The notes beneath the pieces are model-generated. The model was not told the origin of the DNA, did not search any database, and worked only from the letters and a program-made list of their open reading frames with translations. DNA of 64,000 nt from Struthio camelus (taxonomy: Eukaryota; Chordata; Aves; Struthioniformes; Struthionidae): positions 3,984,001 through 4,048,000 of the forward strand of contig NC_090952.1 of NCBI RefSeq assembly GCF_040807025.1, given 5' to 3'. The first letter of the stretch is position 1. Each line of letters starts with the position of its first letter. Shown piece after piece: positions 11,870 to 23,592 of the stretch. The translations under genes and the position numbers were made by a program.

Positions 11870-13450
11870 AGCCCAGCAAGCGGCACTGAGGCCGGCAGCC
11901 CTGAGCCACAGCTTGTTTCGGAAAGCCCTTGCTGGCGGGGGCAGCAGGTGCTGGCCCTGCGCTCGCGCGCTCCCTCGCCCACGGTTCTCCTTGCCCCCAC
12001 AGCCATCACCACCCTCCCGGACACCCCGGCTCCCAGGCGACGGCCCTCGCTCCTCACCACAGTGCTTCGGGCTCTGCGCACAGCTTTCTTCTGCAGCTGT
12101 GTCACAGGGCAGCGAGACACACGCGGCCAGGATGCAAGTGCCGGGCGGCTCCCCTGACATCGCGCCTGGCCGTGAGCGTGCGCAGCGCAAACAAGCCGAG
12201 CAATACAGGCGCGCGCGATCGCACCGGAGGCGTCCAGCTTGCCCCCGAGCACGTCCTACTTGCTGCCCCAGCTCACGGCATGTAAGGAGGACCTGCCGCC
12301 TCAGGCGGGCAGCCAGAGCCACGCTCTCTCCTGGGGGCCACACAAATACTGCCCCAGAGCACAGCAAGCCTGCCACAGACGGGCACCTTCAAGCACAAAC
12401 ATCCCACGCACACCGACGTGCACACAAACAGTCGTCAGGCTACGGCCATTCCCTACTTGGAATAAACGCTTGGGAAGCCTTTTGCCCTCTGGTCCTTGCT
12501 GTCAGCGCCCTCCCAAGAGACAGACTAGCGAAGGCCCTGAAGGCAAAGCCAGGCAGAGCTGGAGAGAAAGCCGTTCGCTGGGCTCCAGAAAGACAGAGCC
12601 GCTGGGGCGCAAAGGGGCTTCTGGAGGGCTCTGCTCCGACCTCCTGCTGCCAGCTCAGCTTTCCCTGGGCCTGGCACCGTCAAAGTGGGCCTGTCCCCAC
12701 GCATGCATTCCCCCTGCACCCCGGGCCCCTGCTCCACTCTTGCACCACCCAGAGGCGTCCCACCCAGTGTCCTCCCACCTCGGATGGGAATTTCTCCGCG
12801 CGCAACTCGTGCCACTGCACCTCCCCCTGTCCCCGGGCACCTCTGCCAAGCCTCTGCCTCCATCCTCTCCCCACCCTCCCAGGCAGTGAGGCAGTTGCAG
12901 CCAGCAGCAACATCCCCCTGCGCCTTCTCTTCTCCGAGACCAACGCACCCAGCGCCCTTGGCCTCTCCTCCTACCTCCTGTGCTCCCGCTCCCGACCAGC
13001 GCGGGGGCCCCTGCTGCGCTCACGCCCGTGTGCCGAGCTGGGGAGCGACGAGCTACACAGCGCATCGGGGCATGCTTGACCCTCTGCCCTCCTGGAGGGA
13101 TGGGGAGCAAATACACTTGTTTCTCTAGACACGCACAATTTGCCAAGAGAGCTCTGCCTTTCAGACAAGAGCTTGTGACCCAAGGATTCCGCGTCCTCAT
13201 GTACCCACGCTCCTCAGAGCCCCTCTTGGGATTTTACCCACAGCACGACTCACAAGCAAGGCCTGCTTACGCTTGAGATTACCCCCAGCCTCCTCCGCTT
13301 CCTCAGCAGCTGCTCCTCAGAGAGATTTCAGCTTGCGCAGAACAAAGAGGGCTGCACCCAGCCTTCATCCCCCATAACGCCCCGAGGCACACGCGGGCTC
13401 CGGCTCCAAAACCCAGCGCACCTGCTGCCTGCCTCAGGGCAGCCCCCAGC
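11870..13450. other. GC- and CpG-rich block inside psi-1
   Basis: Base composition shifts sharply to C/G-rich with many CpG and CGCG runs near 11960 and 12210, unlike the AT-richer surroundings. It interrupts DNA that otherwise matches psi-2: similarity to about 21400-21560 ends near 11850 and similarity to about 22440-22560 resumes near 13600. Overlapping open frames on both strands reach several hundred codons, as expected from low stop frequency in GC-rich DNA, and none has a domain I recognise. It could be a CpG island, an inserted segment or GC-rich minisatellite-like DNA. Confidence 0.5.
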
Positions 13451-14733
13451 AAGAGCACATGCCGTCACACAGAGATAAATGAGCAAACTCTCTTTGCACT
13501 CTGATGGTGACAGCTCAAACCATTATATGTGTACCAACAGCGAATCTTAACACTTCAGGCCAAGGGAATCCCCCCAATACAGGCATTGCCATGCAGATGG
13601 CATGAAGAGCTCTTTGTTACCTGCCCTGCGTTGCTCACACCTCTGACGCACCACAAGAGCTCAGCTCTGGAGAAAAATCCACCTGCAGCTCCTTGCCATG
13701 TTCGGGACTGCTCATTGGTCTTATCCAGCAGATTGGTGTTTCTCAGGCAGCTCCTGTGTCACTCTGAGGCTGGTCTTGTAAAGGCTGAGAAAAGGCAGGC
13801 TAGCATTGTGGAGTCATGAGAGAAAGATAAACGTGTCCTGTAAACCACTTCCCGTATTTCTGCCAGTGATTAGGACGATATCTTTTACACTGGCTGCTAT
13901 GGGGCAGGAGAGGGGGAGAAGGGAGAAGGTAGGGATGTTTTAGGGTCTGGATGAAACCTTTAGCAATTACATATCTTGTTTCTGAGTTTTCAATAGATCT
14001 ATGGCGTGCCAAGTTTACATCTTGAGGAATGATATGGATGCTCTGCCAGCTTTATGGACCTGTATCTCACAGCATTTGCAGTGACAAATCATATCTCCCA
14101 AATAGCCTGTGCATGACAGCTTGCACACAGCACAGGAGCCCACAGAATGAAGCAAAGGTCTCATAGCTACCTGGACATGTAGTTTGGTAACATGGAAATA
14201 GATGTTCAAGCTTTTCTGATGAAGAGACTCCTTTTCAGTGGGTGTTAGATGTTGAGCACCTTCCTACGTTGCTTCCTGAAAGCACAGACAGGTGTGTGAG
14301 CAAAAGGGTCTTTTATGGAAAACTTACATATCTTTATAACTTTGTCTTTATAAATAACTGTGAAGCGATGGAGTCTGGGGAGGATGTTTCTTTCTAATGT
14401 CAACACTAGAAAAATAACAGAAGGGGATTTTCTGCCTCCCTGTGGAGGCTGCCGCAGGTGGCAGAGGTAAGGATGAGCTCATCTGCCATCCACTGCGGTT
14501 GCAAACTCTACTTCTGAAAGATTTTTTTATGAGAACATTGCTGGCCATGGCCAGTTGCAGAGAGGACCAAGACCTGCCCCTCAGTCCTAGCCATTCTCTC
14601 CAAAGTAGCCAGCCCTCAGATGTGCTAGACAACCCTATGCACAGGGCAGTGGATCCCTTGGGAAGGAGACTTGACATATACAAGAACTTCTGCAATGTGA
14701 CTATTACAGCCATCTTTCCAAAACAGGCTGACA

Positions 14734-15101
14734 GAAGAGAAGATTGAGAGGGGATCTCATCAACGTGTACAAGTATCTGAAGGGGGAGTGTCAAGAGGAT
14801 GAGGCCAGTCTCTTCTCCGTGGTGCCCAGCAACAGGACAAGAGGCAATGGGCACAAAATGAACCACAGGAAGCTCCATCTGAACCTGAGAAAAAACTTCT
14901 TCACTGTGAGGGTGACAGAGCATTGGAACAGGTTGCCCAGAGAGGTAGTGGAGTCTCCTTCGCTGGAGACATTCAAAACCGTCTGGATGTGATCCTGGGC
15001 AATATGCTCTAGGTGACCCTGCTTGAGCAGGGAGGTTGGACTAGATGATCTCCAGAGGTCCCATCCAACCTAAACGATTCTGTGATTCTGTGATTCTGTG
15101 A
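14734..15101 (+). mobile_element. CR1 LINE, 3' fragment (a)
   Basis: A severely 5'-truncated CR1 copy holding the ORF2 C-terminus ([17 protein letters not shown] onward), the 3' UTR motif GATGATCTCCAGAGGTCC and the terminal ATTCTGTG repeats. It closely matches the 3' end of the copy at 15905-17922. A one-base loss near its end shifts the last codons. Confidence 0.95.
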
Positions 15102-15812
15102 TAACGTGCACCTTTGAGTGTCATGCTCCGGACTGGGACGTTGCAACACTTCTGTAAAGCAAATACATTTTGTGATGCATCTCAAAGTTGAGACGGATCC
15201 TGTAAAAGTAAAGGAGTTGCTTCAGGATGTTTCAGTTAAAATGGAGGGAAAGAGGGTGAGACCTGAGAGAACCGTTGCAAAGCTTCCAGCTGTCGTATAT
15301 TTTAAATTACCAGCATAAAAGCTTTTTGGCCTAGATTTGATGGGAAACTGAGGCTGTTATAGTCAAATAAACAGTTTATATTTCTAAATCCAAGGCAATA
15401 TCCAAGGAAACTTCAAGACAAAGTCCACATCACTCAGATGCAAGTTATGAGGTTTTATCAGGCTTCAGAAAACATTGCATAACTCCTATTCTCCAGTGCT
15501 GAGAGATGGGGAGTATCTCTGTGCAGATCATTTACTATGACTGTCAAATACTAACACATTTTTTTTTAAATCTTTCAGAGGTGCAGTTACTCAAAGATGA
15601 CAAGAACCATGAAGTAAGAAGATGTGCTGTAAGAATAAGAGGTCACTTTGTCACAGGGACAGGTAGATAATGCCTTCCTGACCATTGGAATTAGGCTGAA
15701 TTAGCTGTTGAGAATATGTTCCCGAGTAGCAGATGTAAAATAAGAGTAGCTGCTCACAAACCTTGGCCTGCTCATGAATACACAAACACTAGAGGCTTTC
15801 TACCAGCATTCC

Positions 15813-15850
15813 TCCTGGGTTTATTCTCCATTCCTGGGTTTATTCTCCAT
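15813..15850. repeat. 19-bp direct tandem duplication
   Basis: TCCTGGGTTTATTCTCCAT occurs twice head-to-tail at 15813-15831 and 15832-15850, just 5' of the CR1 insertion. Confidence 0.9.
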
Positions 15851-15901
15851 AAACTTTCAAGCCAATAAATCCGGTCTTTGGCAGAAGTGGTTCAGATCAT
15901 C

Positions 15902-17833
15902 ATGAAGTTCAGCAAAGTGGGCAGGAGACCTGCATGGATGAGCAAGGAACTCCTGACAAAACTCCAGCAGAAGAAGGAAGTGTACAGAATGTGGAAAAGG
16001 GGACAGGCCACTTGGGAGGAATACAGGGACGTTGTCAGAGCGTGCAGGGATGCGACAAGGAAGGCTAAGGCCCAGTTGGAATTAAATCTGGCAAGGGATG
16101 TCAAGGACAACAAGAAGGCCTTCTTCAAATACATCAATAGCAAAAGGAAGACTAGGGAAAACGTGGGCCCGCTGCTGAATGGGGCGGGTGCCCTGGTGAC
16201 AAAGGATACAGAGAAGGCAGAGTTATTGAATGCCTTCTTTGCTTCTGTCTTCACTGCTAAGGCCAGTCCTGAGGAATTCCAGACCTTGGAGAAAAGAGAG
16301 GAAGGCTGGAGAAAGGAAGACTCTCCCTTGGTTGAGAAGGATCGGGTTAGAGATCTTTTGTCCAAACTTGACATCCACAAATCCACGGGCCCCGATGGGA
16401 TGCACCCACGAGTGCTGAGGGAGCTGGCAGATGTTATCGCTAGGCCTCTCTCCATCATCTTTGAAAGGTCCTGGAGATCAGGAGAGGTGCCTGAGGACTG
16501 GAAGAAAGCCAATGTCACGCCAGTCTTCAAAAAGGGCAAGAAGGAGGAGCCAGGAAACTACAGGCCTGTCAGCCTCACCTCCATCCCGGGAAAGGTGATG
16601 GAACAGCTCATCCTGGAGGTCATCACTAAGCATCTGGAGGACAAGAAGGTGATCAGGAGTAGTCAGCATGGATTCACCAAAGGGAAATCATGCTTGACCA
16701 ATCTGATAGCCTTCTATGACAGAATGACTGGCTGGGTAGATGAGGGCAGAGCAGTGGATGTTGTCTTTCTGGACTTCAGCAAGGCTTTTGACACTGTCTC
16801 CCATCACATCCTCCTAGGTAAGCTCAGGAAGTGTGGGCTAGATGAGTGGACGGTGAGGTGGCTTGAGAACTGGCTGGATGGCCGAGCTCAGAGGGTTGTG
16901 GTGAATGGCGCAGAGTCAAGTTGGAGGCCTGTGGCTAGTGGTGTCCCCCAGGGGTCAGTCCTGGGTCCAGTCTTGTTCAATATATTCATCAATGACCTGG
17001 AGGAAGGGACAGAGTGCACCCTCAGCAAGTTTGCTGATGATACTAAACTGGGGGGAGTGGCTGACACACCAGAAGACTGTGCTGCCATTCAGAGGGACCT
17101 GGACAGGCTGGAGAGGTGGGCGGAGAGGAACCTCCTGAAGTTCAACAAAGGCAAGTGCAAGGTCCTGCACCTAGGCAGGAATAATCCCATGCACCAGTAC
17201 AGGCTGGGGACTGACCTGTTGGAAAGTAGCTCTGCCGAGAAGGACCTGGGAGTGCTGGTGGACAACAAGTTAACCATGAGTCAGCAGTGTGCCCTTGTGG
17301 CCAAGAAGGCCAATGGGATCCTGGGGTGCATTAGGCAGAGTGTTGCCAGCAGGTCGAGGGAGGTGATCCTGCCCCTCTATTCAGCCCTGGTGAGGCCTCA
17401 CCTGGAGTACTGTGTCCACTTCTGGGCTCCCCAGTACAAGAGAGACATGGCACTCCTGGAGAGAGTCCAGCGGAGGGCTACCAAGAGGATTAGAGGGCTG
17501 GAGCATCTCTCCTATGAAGAAAGACTGCAAGAGCTGGGCCTGTTCAGCCTGGAGAAGAGAAGATTGAGAGGGGATCTCATCAACGTGTACAAGTATCTGA
17601 AGGGGGAGTGTCAAGAGGATGGGGCCAGCCTCTTCTCCGTGGTGCCCAGCAACAGGACAAGAGGCAATGGGCAGAAACTGAACCACAGGAAGTTCCATCT
17701 GAACCTGAGAAAAAACTTCTTCACTGTGAGGGTGACAGAGCATTGGAACAGGTTGCCCAGAGGGGTGGTGGAGTCTCCTTCGCTGGATATATTCAAAACC
17801 CGTCTGGATGTGATCCTGGGCAATATGCTCTAG
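15902..17833 (+). CDS. CR1 ORF2 remnant: reverse transcriptase and C-terminal region
   Basis: The frame is open from at least 15878 with no stop until 17833; the first ATG is at 15902, giving 643 residues. In order it shows the pre-RT segment, [71 protein letters not shown] and the catalytic FADD at 17030-17041, then the CR1 C-terminal region ending near VILGNML. These are the canonical RT blocks. Without endonuclease, ORF1 and promoter it is not autonomous. The intact frame suggests a fairly recent insertion. Confidence 0.9.
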   Translation: MKFSKVGRRPAWMSKELLTKLQQKKEVYRMWKRGQATWEEYRDVVRACRDATRKAKAQLELNLARDVKDNKKAFFKYINSKRKTRENVGPLLNGAGALVTKDTEKAELLNAFFASVFTAKASPEEFQTLEKREEGWRKEDSPLVEKDRVRDLLSKLDIHKSTGPDGMHPRVLRELADVIARPLSIIFERSWRSGEVPEDWKKANVTPVFKKGKKEEPGNYRPVSLTSIPGKVMEQLILEVITKHLEDKKVIRSSQHGFTKGKSCLTNLIAFYDRMTGWVDEGRAVDVVFLDFSKAFDTVSHHILLGKLRKCGLDEWTVRWLENWLDGRAQRVVVNGAESSWRPVASGVPQGSVLGPVLFNIFINDLEEGTECTLSKFADDTKLGGVADTPEDCAAIQRDLDRLERWAERNLLKFNKGKCKVLHLGRNNPMHQYRLGTDLLESSSAEKDLGVLVDNKLTMSQQCALVAKKANGILGCIRQSVASRSREVILPLYSALVRPHLEYCVHFWAPQYKRDMALLERVQRRATKRIRGLEHLSYEERLQELGLFSLEKRRLRGDLINVYKYLKGECQEDGASLFSVVPSNRTRGNGQKLNHRKFHLNLRKNFFTVRVTEHWNRLPRGVVESPSLDIFKTRLDVILGNML

Positions 17834-17922
17834 AGGACCCTGCTTGAGCAGGGAGGTTGGACGAGATGATCTCCAGAGGTCCCTTCCAACCTAAACGATT
17901 CTGTGATTCTGTGATTCTGTGA
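15905..17922 (+). mobile_element. CR1 LINE (b), 5'-truncated with open RT frame
   Basis: CR1-family non-LTR retrotransposon lacking its 5' part: ORF1 and the endonuclease domain are absent, and homology starts near KVGRRPAW. It ends with the 3' UTR motif and ATTCTGTG octamers at about 17922. The left junction can be bracketed: host DNA up to about 15904 matches tail-exon DNA at about 29628-29655, so the element landed in a psi-1 tail relic. Confidence 0.95.
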
Positions 17923-20900
17923 TTTAGATTTTGTGGGCGGGACAGAATAAAGCAGGAAATATTGCCGCACCAGCCCAGAGCATGAGGTAGCACCTTGTTG
18001 AGGCAGAGCTGGCCTCCAGAGGTGGTAAAGGAGAGACAAAAGGAGGAGGGGGGGGAGTGGTTGGAGGGGCATAGTTTCATGTGGAGTGGGCTGGGGTGGC
18101 AGGCCTGTACTTGGGGTCACAAGGAGCTGGAGGGAGTCTCAAAAAAGAGAGCAACCTTGGGGGAAGGGGGAAAAACACTGGGTTACTTCCCCCCCCCACA
18201 CACACAATTTTCCTCTGTTCCCAAATCCTGTAGTTCTTTCTTGCTCTCCAGGAACCTTCGTTCTTCTGCTGACCTCCACTATCCTCTACAGCTCCCTGAT
18301 CTACCTCCTGGCTTCCTCCTGAAGTTTCACTGCTCCCATCCTTTTTACCTGTACTGCGTCCTTTGACACGAGGCCAACAGCCTCCTTTTTCCTCCTAGTT
18401 TCCCCACCAAAGAGCTCTCACATACTCTCACCCCTCCAGCACCCATCTGAGCCCTTCCCACCCTCTCTCACGCACACCAGCTGCGCTCTTCCTCCCCAGC
18501 ACTGAACATTACCTGTGCCACAGAGAAGTCTTCAGCTAGCTGTGACCAGGAGAAGTAGGTAAAAAATAGTGCTCTAATTTCTTAGCACTGAGTTGGACAG
18601 ATCTTCTATAAAGTTTATCTTGCAGAATCTAAACCTGTAATATGACTTTAGCCACTCAAAAGTTGTAACTGATAACTCCTAACCCAAGCAATGCAATGCC
18701 AGAGACAGAGACCAAGCTGGGCAATGGCAGCACAGCTGGACACATCACCTAGAGCACCTGAACCCACAGGGCTCTTGCACAGCACCCAAACCTGACGTGC
18801 AGGAGGAAATTCTGAAAATTGTGACAAATCTGCCCCATCGAAACCTGGTTCTCCTTACAGATGAGTGGCCCAACCAAACAGGGCCTAGAAAGCCAGAGCA
18901 TGGCCCAGCTCTGAAGCTCCAGCTGTCAGACAGGCTGAAGTGCTGCAGCTGCCCAAGAGAACCTGGAAACTGGAAAAGATGAGACATGAATCAGGTACTG
19001 TACAGCAGAGGAGGAATTAACTTTGGGGTCTGGCCAGGTATCTCAACCAGGAGGTCAGGGAGCCCTTTTACCATGCAGAGATGTATGTGTATATCCCTCC
19101 CTGCCCTGCTCACACCTCCCCTGTACAGGTGAGCATGGTCACCAGCAAAAGTTCTCCTGCTTTCCCCGAGACAAGCTGTTCCCACTAGTCTGTTTCCCCA
19201 TGGAAAAGAAAAAGCTCTGGGAAGCCAAGGTAAGACTGCTCTGCCGTCCAGCACTGGTTTCTCCTATCGGGGATACAGCAGCCAAGAAAATCTCATCAAG
19301 TGCTGTGAATTTTTCCACCTTCTTGGATGTCTCTGCATCTCCCTAGTCTGTCATCCAGGTTTAACTATGGAAGAAATCCATGGGGCAAAACACATGGAGA
19401 AGTAAGATGGCCTGTCTCCTGTGTCCTAGCCATTGGAGCCGTATAGTCAAGACCTGGAGCCAAACTCTCTTTCCTTTCCCAAGGGTCATTATTTCAGTCT
19501 TGATTAAATTTTCCCTTGTCTTCACCTCTGTACCACTTGGTAGTTTTGAAATGGAGCTGGTAGTTCAGGACCCACATCTTAGACCAAGCCGATCTTCTTG
19601 GAGAAGATTCTCATCTTTGGTGTTTTCCTCATAATTATTTACAACCTGACTTGTGACTTCCCTCACATGGAAAATATCTTGAAAAGGAACCTACTGACTG
19701 TTTAGGTCAGAGGTGGAATGGCTGAATGGCTCTGGGGACCAGCTGGTCCAGACCATTGGCACAAGTGGACGATGCATCCACAGACTAATGGTCACAAAGC
19801 TGTGATCTTCTCGTCTCCTCTTGGCTCCTGGAGGTAACGTGAGGGCTCTCTTGTCTGTAAGAGAAGGGTTTCTTCACAAGTGAGTGCACAAAAACATGCA
19901 TTTGCAAAATGGCATAGTGTACCACACTGCCTCCAGTATCCTGAGTCTGAAAATCAAAAGTTTAGAGGTTCTTTCATCACTCACAGTGGCACTGGTAGTG
20001 GGAACCACATGCTCCACTTGTTTGTTTGGCAGCTTGCTGCAAGCGGGTAATGGATAGGCTATGTAGAGTTTCTGACCCTAAGCCAGACTCAGAAAACAGA
20101 GCTGCCCTGATATAAAATCTGCCTTGGACTTTGGTCCTGGTGAGGACTGAATCGCCACTGCAAGGAGGGCAGTTTGTCATGGCAATTCTCTGTAAATTAT
20201 TCAGCCATGGGAAGCACATGTCTTTGAGCTCTCCTAAGCTGAGGGCTGCGTGGAAAACACCACAGATTTTTCCACATACCCTCAGCTTTCTATCATGAGA
20301 AAAGATTTAACTACATAAACAGACAGGAGAAAATTATTGCAGCCAAAATGTCAGCGGTTTATCCTGAGCCTCCTGACTGAAACAGATGCTGACTCCTATT
20401 GGCCATGGAACAAGCCTGGTGTTTTGGGCTGAGGTCCTAGCAACAGGACTGTATGTATTTACAGGGCTCCTCACCAATGCAATGAGTCACTAAGTCCTAA
20501 AAAGGTGATTTTTTTCACAGAAAACCAGAAGGTATGGAACTGAAACGGTCCAATTTGAGAGAAATGACCAAAAAAAAAAAAATTCTCCTTAGCACAGGTT
20601 TCTTCTCCTGTACTACTGCACCCCTGAGTGGTACGCAGCTGCTCTTTCAGGCTCCAGGGACAAGCCTATATTCTAAGAGGTGACAGGAAAGTAAAAAACA
20701 GCAATATATAGCAACACAGTCAAGGGGTACAGCGACTTGAACACAGCAAATGCACACATTTATCACAAAGACAGCAGTTAACATATGCATTGCAAAACTG
20801 CAATAAGGCCACTTCCGGAAAGGGCTTGTATTTCTCAGCCTTCATCAGGCCTGCTGCCCTCTGCACAAAGCAGACCCAGCATCCACACCCAGAGCTTGCC

Positions 20901-21108
20901 AAGACCTGACACTCTTGTCACAGTATTGCAACCAAGATAATATGGAAAAGTAAGGTATCTGGCATGACTGCTAGATGACCTGTATCTCTGATTTAAGCTA
21001 CACAAAAATGCCTTGCGGTGAAGTGAGCTGCAATGAAGGGAATTAGGAAATACAATTAGGGAATGCAATTGGGGAAAAGGGGAACTGCTGATCTGTCCTT
21101 TCTTGCAG
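17923..21108. other. Degraded receptor-unit DNA, no intact gene
   Basis: Apart from the psi-1 tail relic at about 19646-19700, the stretch at about 19330-19450 resembles the introns before the tail exons elsewhere (about 33230-33300 and 45415-45500), so this is old duplicated receptor-locus DNA. No complete exon was recognised. Confidence 0.45.
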
Positions 21109-21440
21109 GAGGACACCTGAGTGTCCCCACTGAAGCCCCTCAGAATTTGGTTAGTAGTACCATGGGCCAGTTCATGCTCCTCCCCATTTCCTACAAATTT
21201 GGTGGCTCTTCTTGTTTCCCGTTGTCATTCCACTGGACATCCTGTAACAGATCATCATCTGCACCTGCTCCCTGAGCACCAGAGGGGCTCCCAGCTACTG
21301 CTTGGACCAGCTTTACCTTCACACAACAAGCCAGGGCTGCTGCTTTTCCCTGAGAACCTGTCCCCGCTGCTCCAGGACCTGCAGACCAGTGACAGCGGGG
21401 TGTAGGTCACCTCCGTATGGCAGAGCTGCACAAGGCACAC
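21109..21440 (+). pseudogene. Decayed V exon (psi-2)
   Basis: An intact acceptor (TTTCTTGCAG) precedes a V exon that follows the family through the B strand (MGQFMLLPISYKF) and SSCFPLSFHW. A deletion removes the segment coding the usual ITCTVLNC region and breaks the frame, and the F-strand tyrosine codon is TAG. The 3' part (LFPENLSPLLQDLQ-like) persists in another frame. It is clearly more diverged from R1-R3 than they are from each other. No leader or membrane exon was assigned to it. Confidence 0.8.
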
Positions 21441-23592
21441 AGCCTGAGCTGTGCACAGAGATTGTTCCCCACTGCGATGCAGGCAGAGGTAGCCCTAAGT
21501 GAGGGTGACGCAGTGCTCAGGAGTGATGCCCTGACAGCCCTGGCCACACGCCAGACCGGAAGGAGGGAGCCAGGGCTTGGATATCTCTTGCTCACCTGTG
21601 GGTGATGGAGCTTTGACGTGAAGTCAGGCAGTTCGAGGGTGTCATGCAGACTGCTATAAATGGCTCTGCTGACTTCTGTGAGGTTAAAGCACTGCTGTGA
21701 GAGCTTCCGGCTAACAGGGAAAATGTTTTCTCTTCCTACTGAGAATTTTTGATTTGTGTATGTGGGTGCGCCCACAAAAGCTTTGTGTTATTTGCTGTTC
21801 GTTGCTGCATAAGGGTGAGAAAGGTCAAGGTTGCTTATGAGCCTCTTTGAGAGAACAGCACGTGAGTCTGTAGCTCAACAGGCTAAAGAGAGGTATGTCA
21901 AGTCCTTGTTGATTAAAAATTTCAGGTAAGATCAATAAAGGGGGAATTAGTCCGTCCAGCAGGGCAGTTGCGTTGCGCTGTCTAGTGTTGGCTTCCTGGC
22001 AGAGCAGGCTCCCGGAGTGCAGTGGGAGTCCTTTGATTGCACAATCGCATTTTGGCACTAAATCACAAAACCCCCTTTAATTCCTATTGTCTGTCTATTC
22101 TGCCTCATGCTTTCTTAAACTCCTTTAAGAAAGCTTGGTTGATGAATGTGAAAGGGGAGAGTTTTATACCCTTAATGTGCGTTTTAAAACGTACCAATTA
22201 GCATTCCCCTTTCACGGATTTTTGTTGCTACTGGCATTGATCACGGTAAACAGGCGATTCACTTTGCAGCTCTGCTGCCACCTGGCATAGAAAGGAAAAT
22301 GAAATGGTTCTCCTGGCTCTGGCCGAGTGACATAAACCTGCATTTGTAGCACCAAACTTGCCTCTGCATCCCCATATAACCCAAAAAAATGAATGAACCC
22401 TAAGTTTAGGAAGTAGCTACTCTGGGGGGAGCTGTGTGCAAGTTCAGAGAGCTCTACACATCCTGCCTTGCATTGCTCCCGGTTGCTAACGCAGCAGGAG
22501 CTCAGCTCTGGGGGCAAATTTGCTCACAAGTCCCTCGCCGCACTCAAGACTTTGCAGCACTCACCCTCATCTGCCAGGCTGAACTGCTCACGGGCTGAGC
22601 TAGTCACGGGCAGGCAGATTGGGAGAAAGTAGGCTAATAGCCAGTAGGGGAAAAAGTAGGGGTGTTAAGAGCTTGAAAATTTTACTTTTCTCATGTTAAA
22701 AGTATCTCCAAGCCCACCTTCGGAGCATCTCAATTTTAACAAACGCAGAAAGGGTAAAAATGCATCAGGACACTTGAGTTTTTTGTTGGGGAAAACACCT
22801 GAAGTGTGCTAATGGAAACATGATTTTTGACTTGCTTGTGTTGCAACTAGTGGAAAATAAATAATGTTGCCTCTGTGGAGGAGATGCACCACTGCCACAC
22901 CAGTGAGATCATCTGATAGTGCTGAGGAAACTTCCTATGCGTGAGTGGAGCTAATGAAGTATTTGGAAACAACTCTTGTCATATCTGTCCTTAGGAAAAC
23001 CTGTAGGACTCCAGGATTTGATCTTTGGAACCTCAGGCTTTATGTACCAGAGCTTTCCTGGACCAGATGCTCTCAGCAGGAGGGGTATTCACCTGCTTAA
23101 ATTGTCCTGGAGCATGAAAACGATCCTGCAAACAGCAAAAACCTGTCATTGAAAATGTTATGCAGAAATGTCTTTCTGTCAAAAACACCCTCGGCTGATA
23201 CCTCCCTGTCCCAGGCTTTCATCTCTCATGTCTGGCAAACCCAAACTCTTAAAAACAAAACAAAAAAACGCACCTACTTCACACTTCTGTTAAACAGAAT
23301 AGCGTGAAGACTTTTCACACCTCCATGCTTATAAATGAGCTGTACTGCACAAGCAAGATCTAGGGAAGATTTAGTAATTTCCTCCCTGAGCTGACATTTT
23401 ATTTCAGTAGCATTTGCTGGCCACCAGACAGTTTTCAGCAGATCAGGCATGAGTCTGTCAGCCCTTGAAAGCCCCTCATCCTGGAGGCACTAAATGACCA
23501 GACGACACCTGTGGATTGACTCAGGGCAAGGAGTGGTGCCAGCAGTGAAAGACGTGCTTCCTCAGGGCCTCTGGTCCAGCCGAGGAGATAAT
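21441..23592. other. Spacer between psi-2 and R2
   Basis: The parts at about 21500-21560 and 22440-22560 match DNA flanking the GC-rich block of psi-1, so this is duplicated intronic DNA. No exon recognised. Confidence 0.45.

Larger units (their letters stand above)
11269..19700 (+). pseudogene. Broken receptor copy (psi-1), invaded by CR1
   Basis: Remnants in gene order: a leader-like exon at 11269-11296 (MLSFILLFH) ending at an intact GTAAGTCTGGG donor shared with the live copies; a V-exon 3' half at about 11630-11745 resembling the FSENVSLLLQ-type strand but lacking the front half; an exon-4 relic at 15581-15613, recognisable by its GTGCAGTT start and the shared upstream string GTCAAATACTAA, but with an in-frame stop; a tail-like stretch at about 15770-15904; and a second tail relic at about 19646-19700 whose acceptor has decayed. 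No membrane exon was found. Two CR1 insertions and a GC-rich block separate the parts. It cannot encode a receptor. Confidence 0.65.

Noticed and set aside
11913-13079. Long open frame of 388 codons on the + strand
   Set aside because: It lies in the GC-rich block where several frames on both strands are open together. The product is low-complexity Ser/Pro/Arg-rich with no domain, and the block is absent from the paralogous unit.
15878-15901. Start of the CR1 reading frame before the first ATG
   Set aside because: These codons begin with TTG and match host tail-exon DNA at about 29628, so they are not part of the LINE protein.
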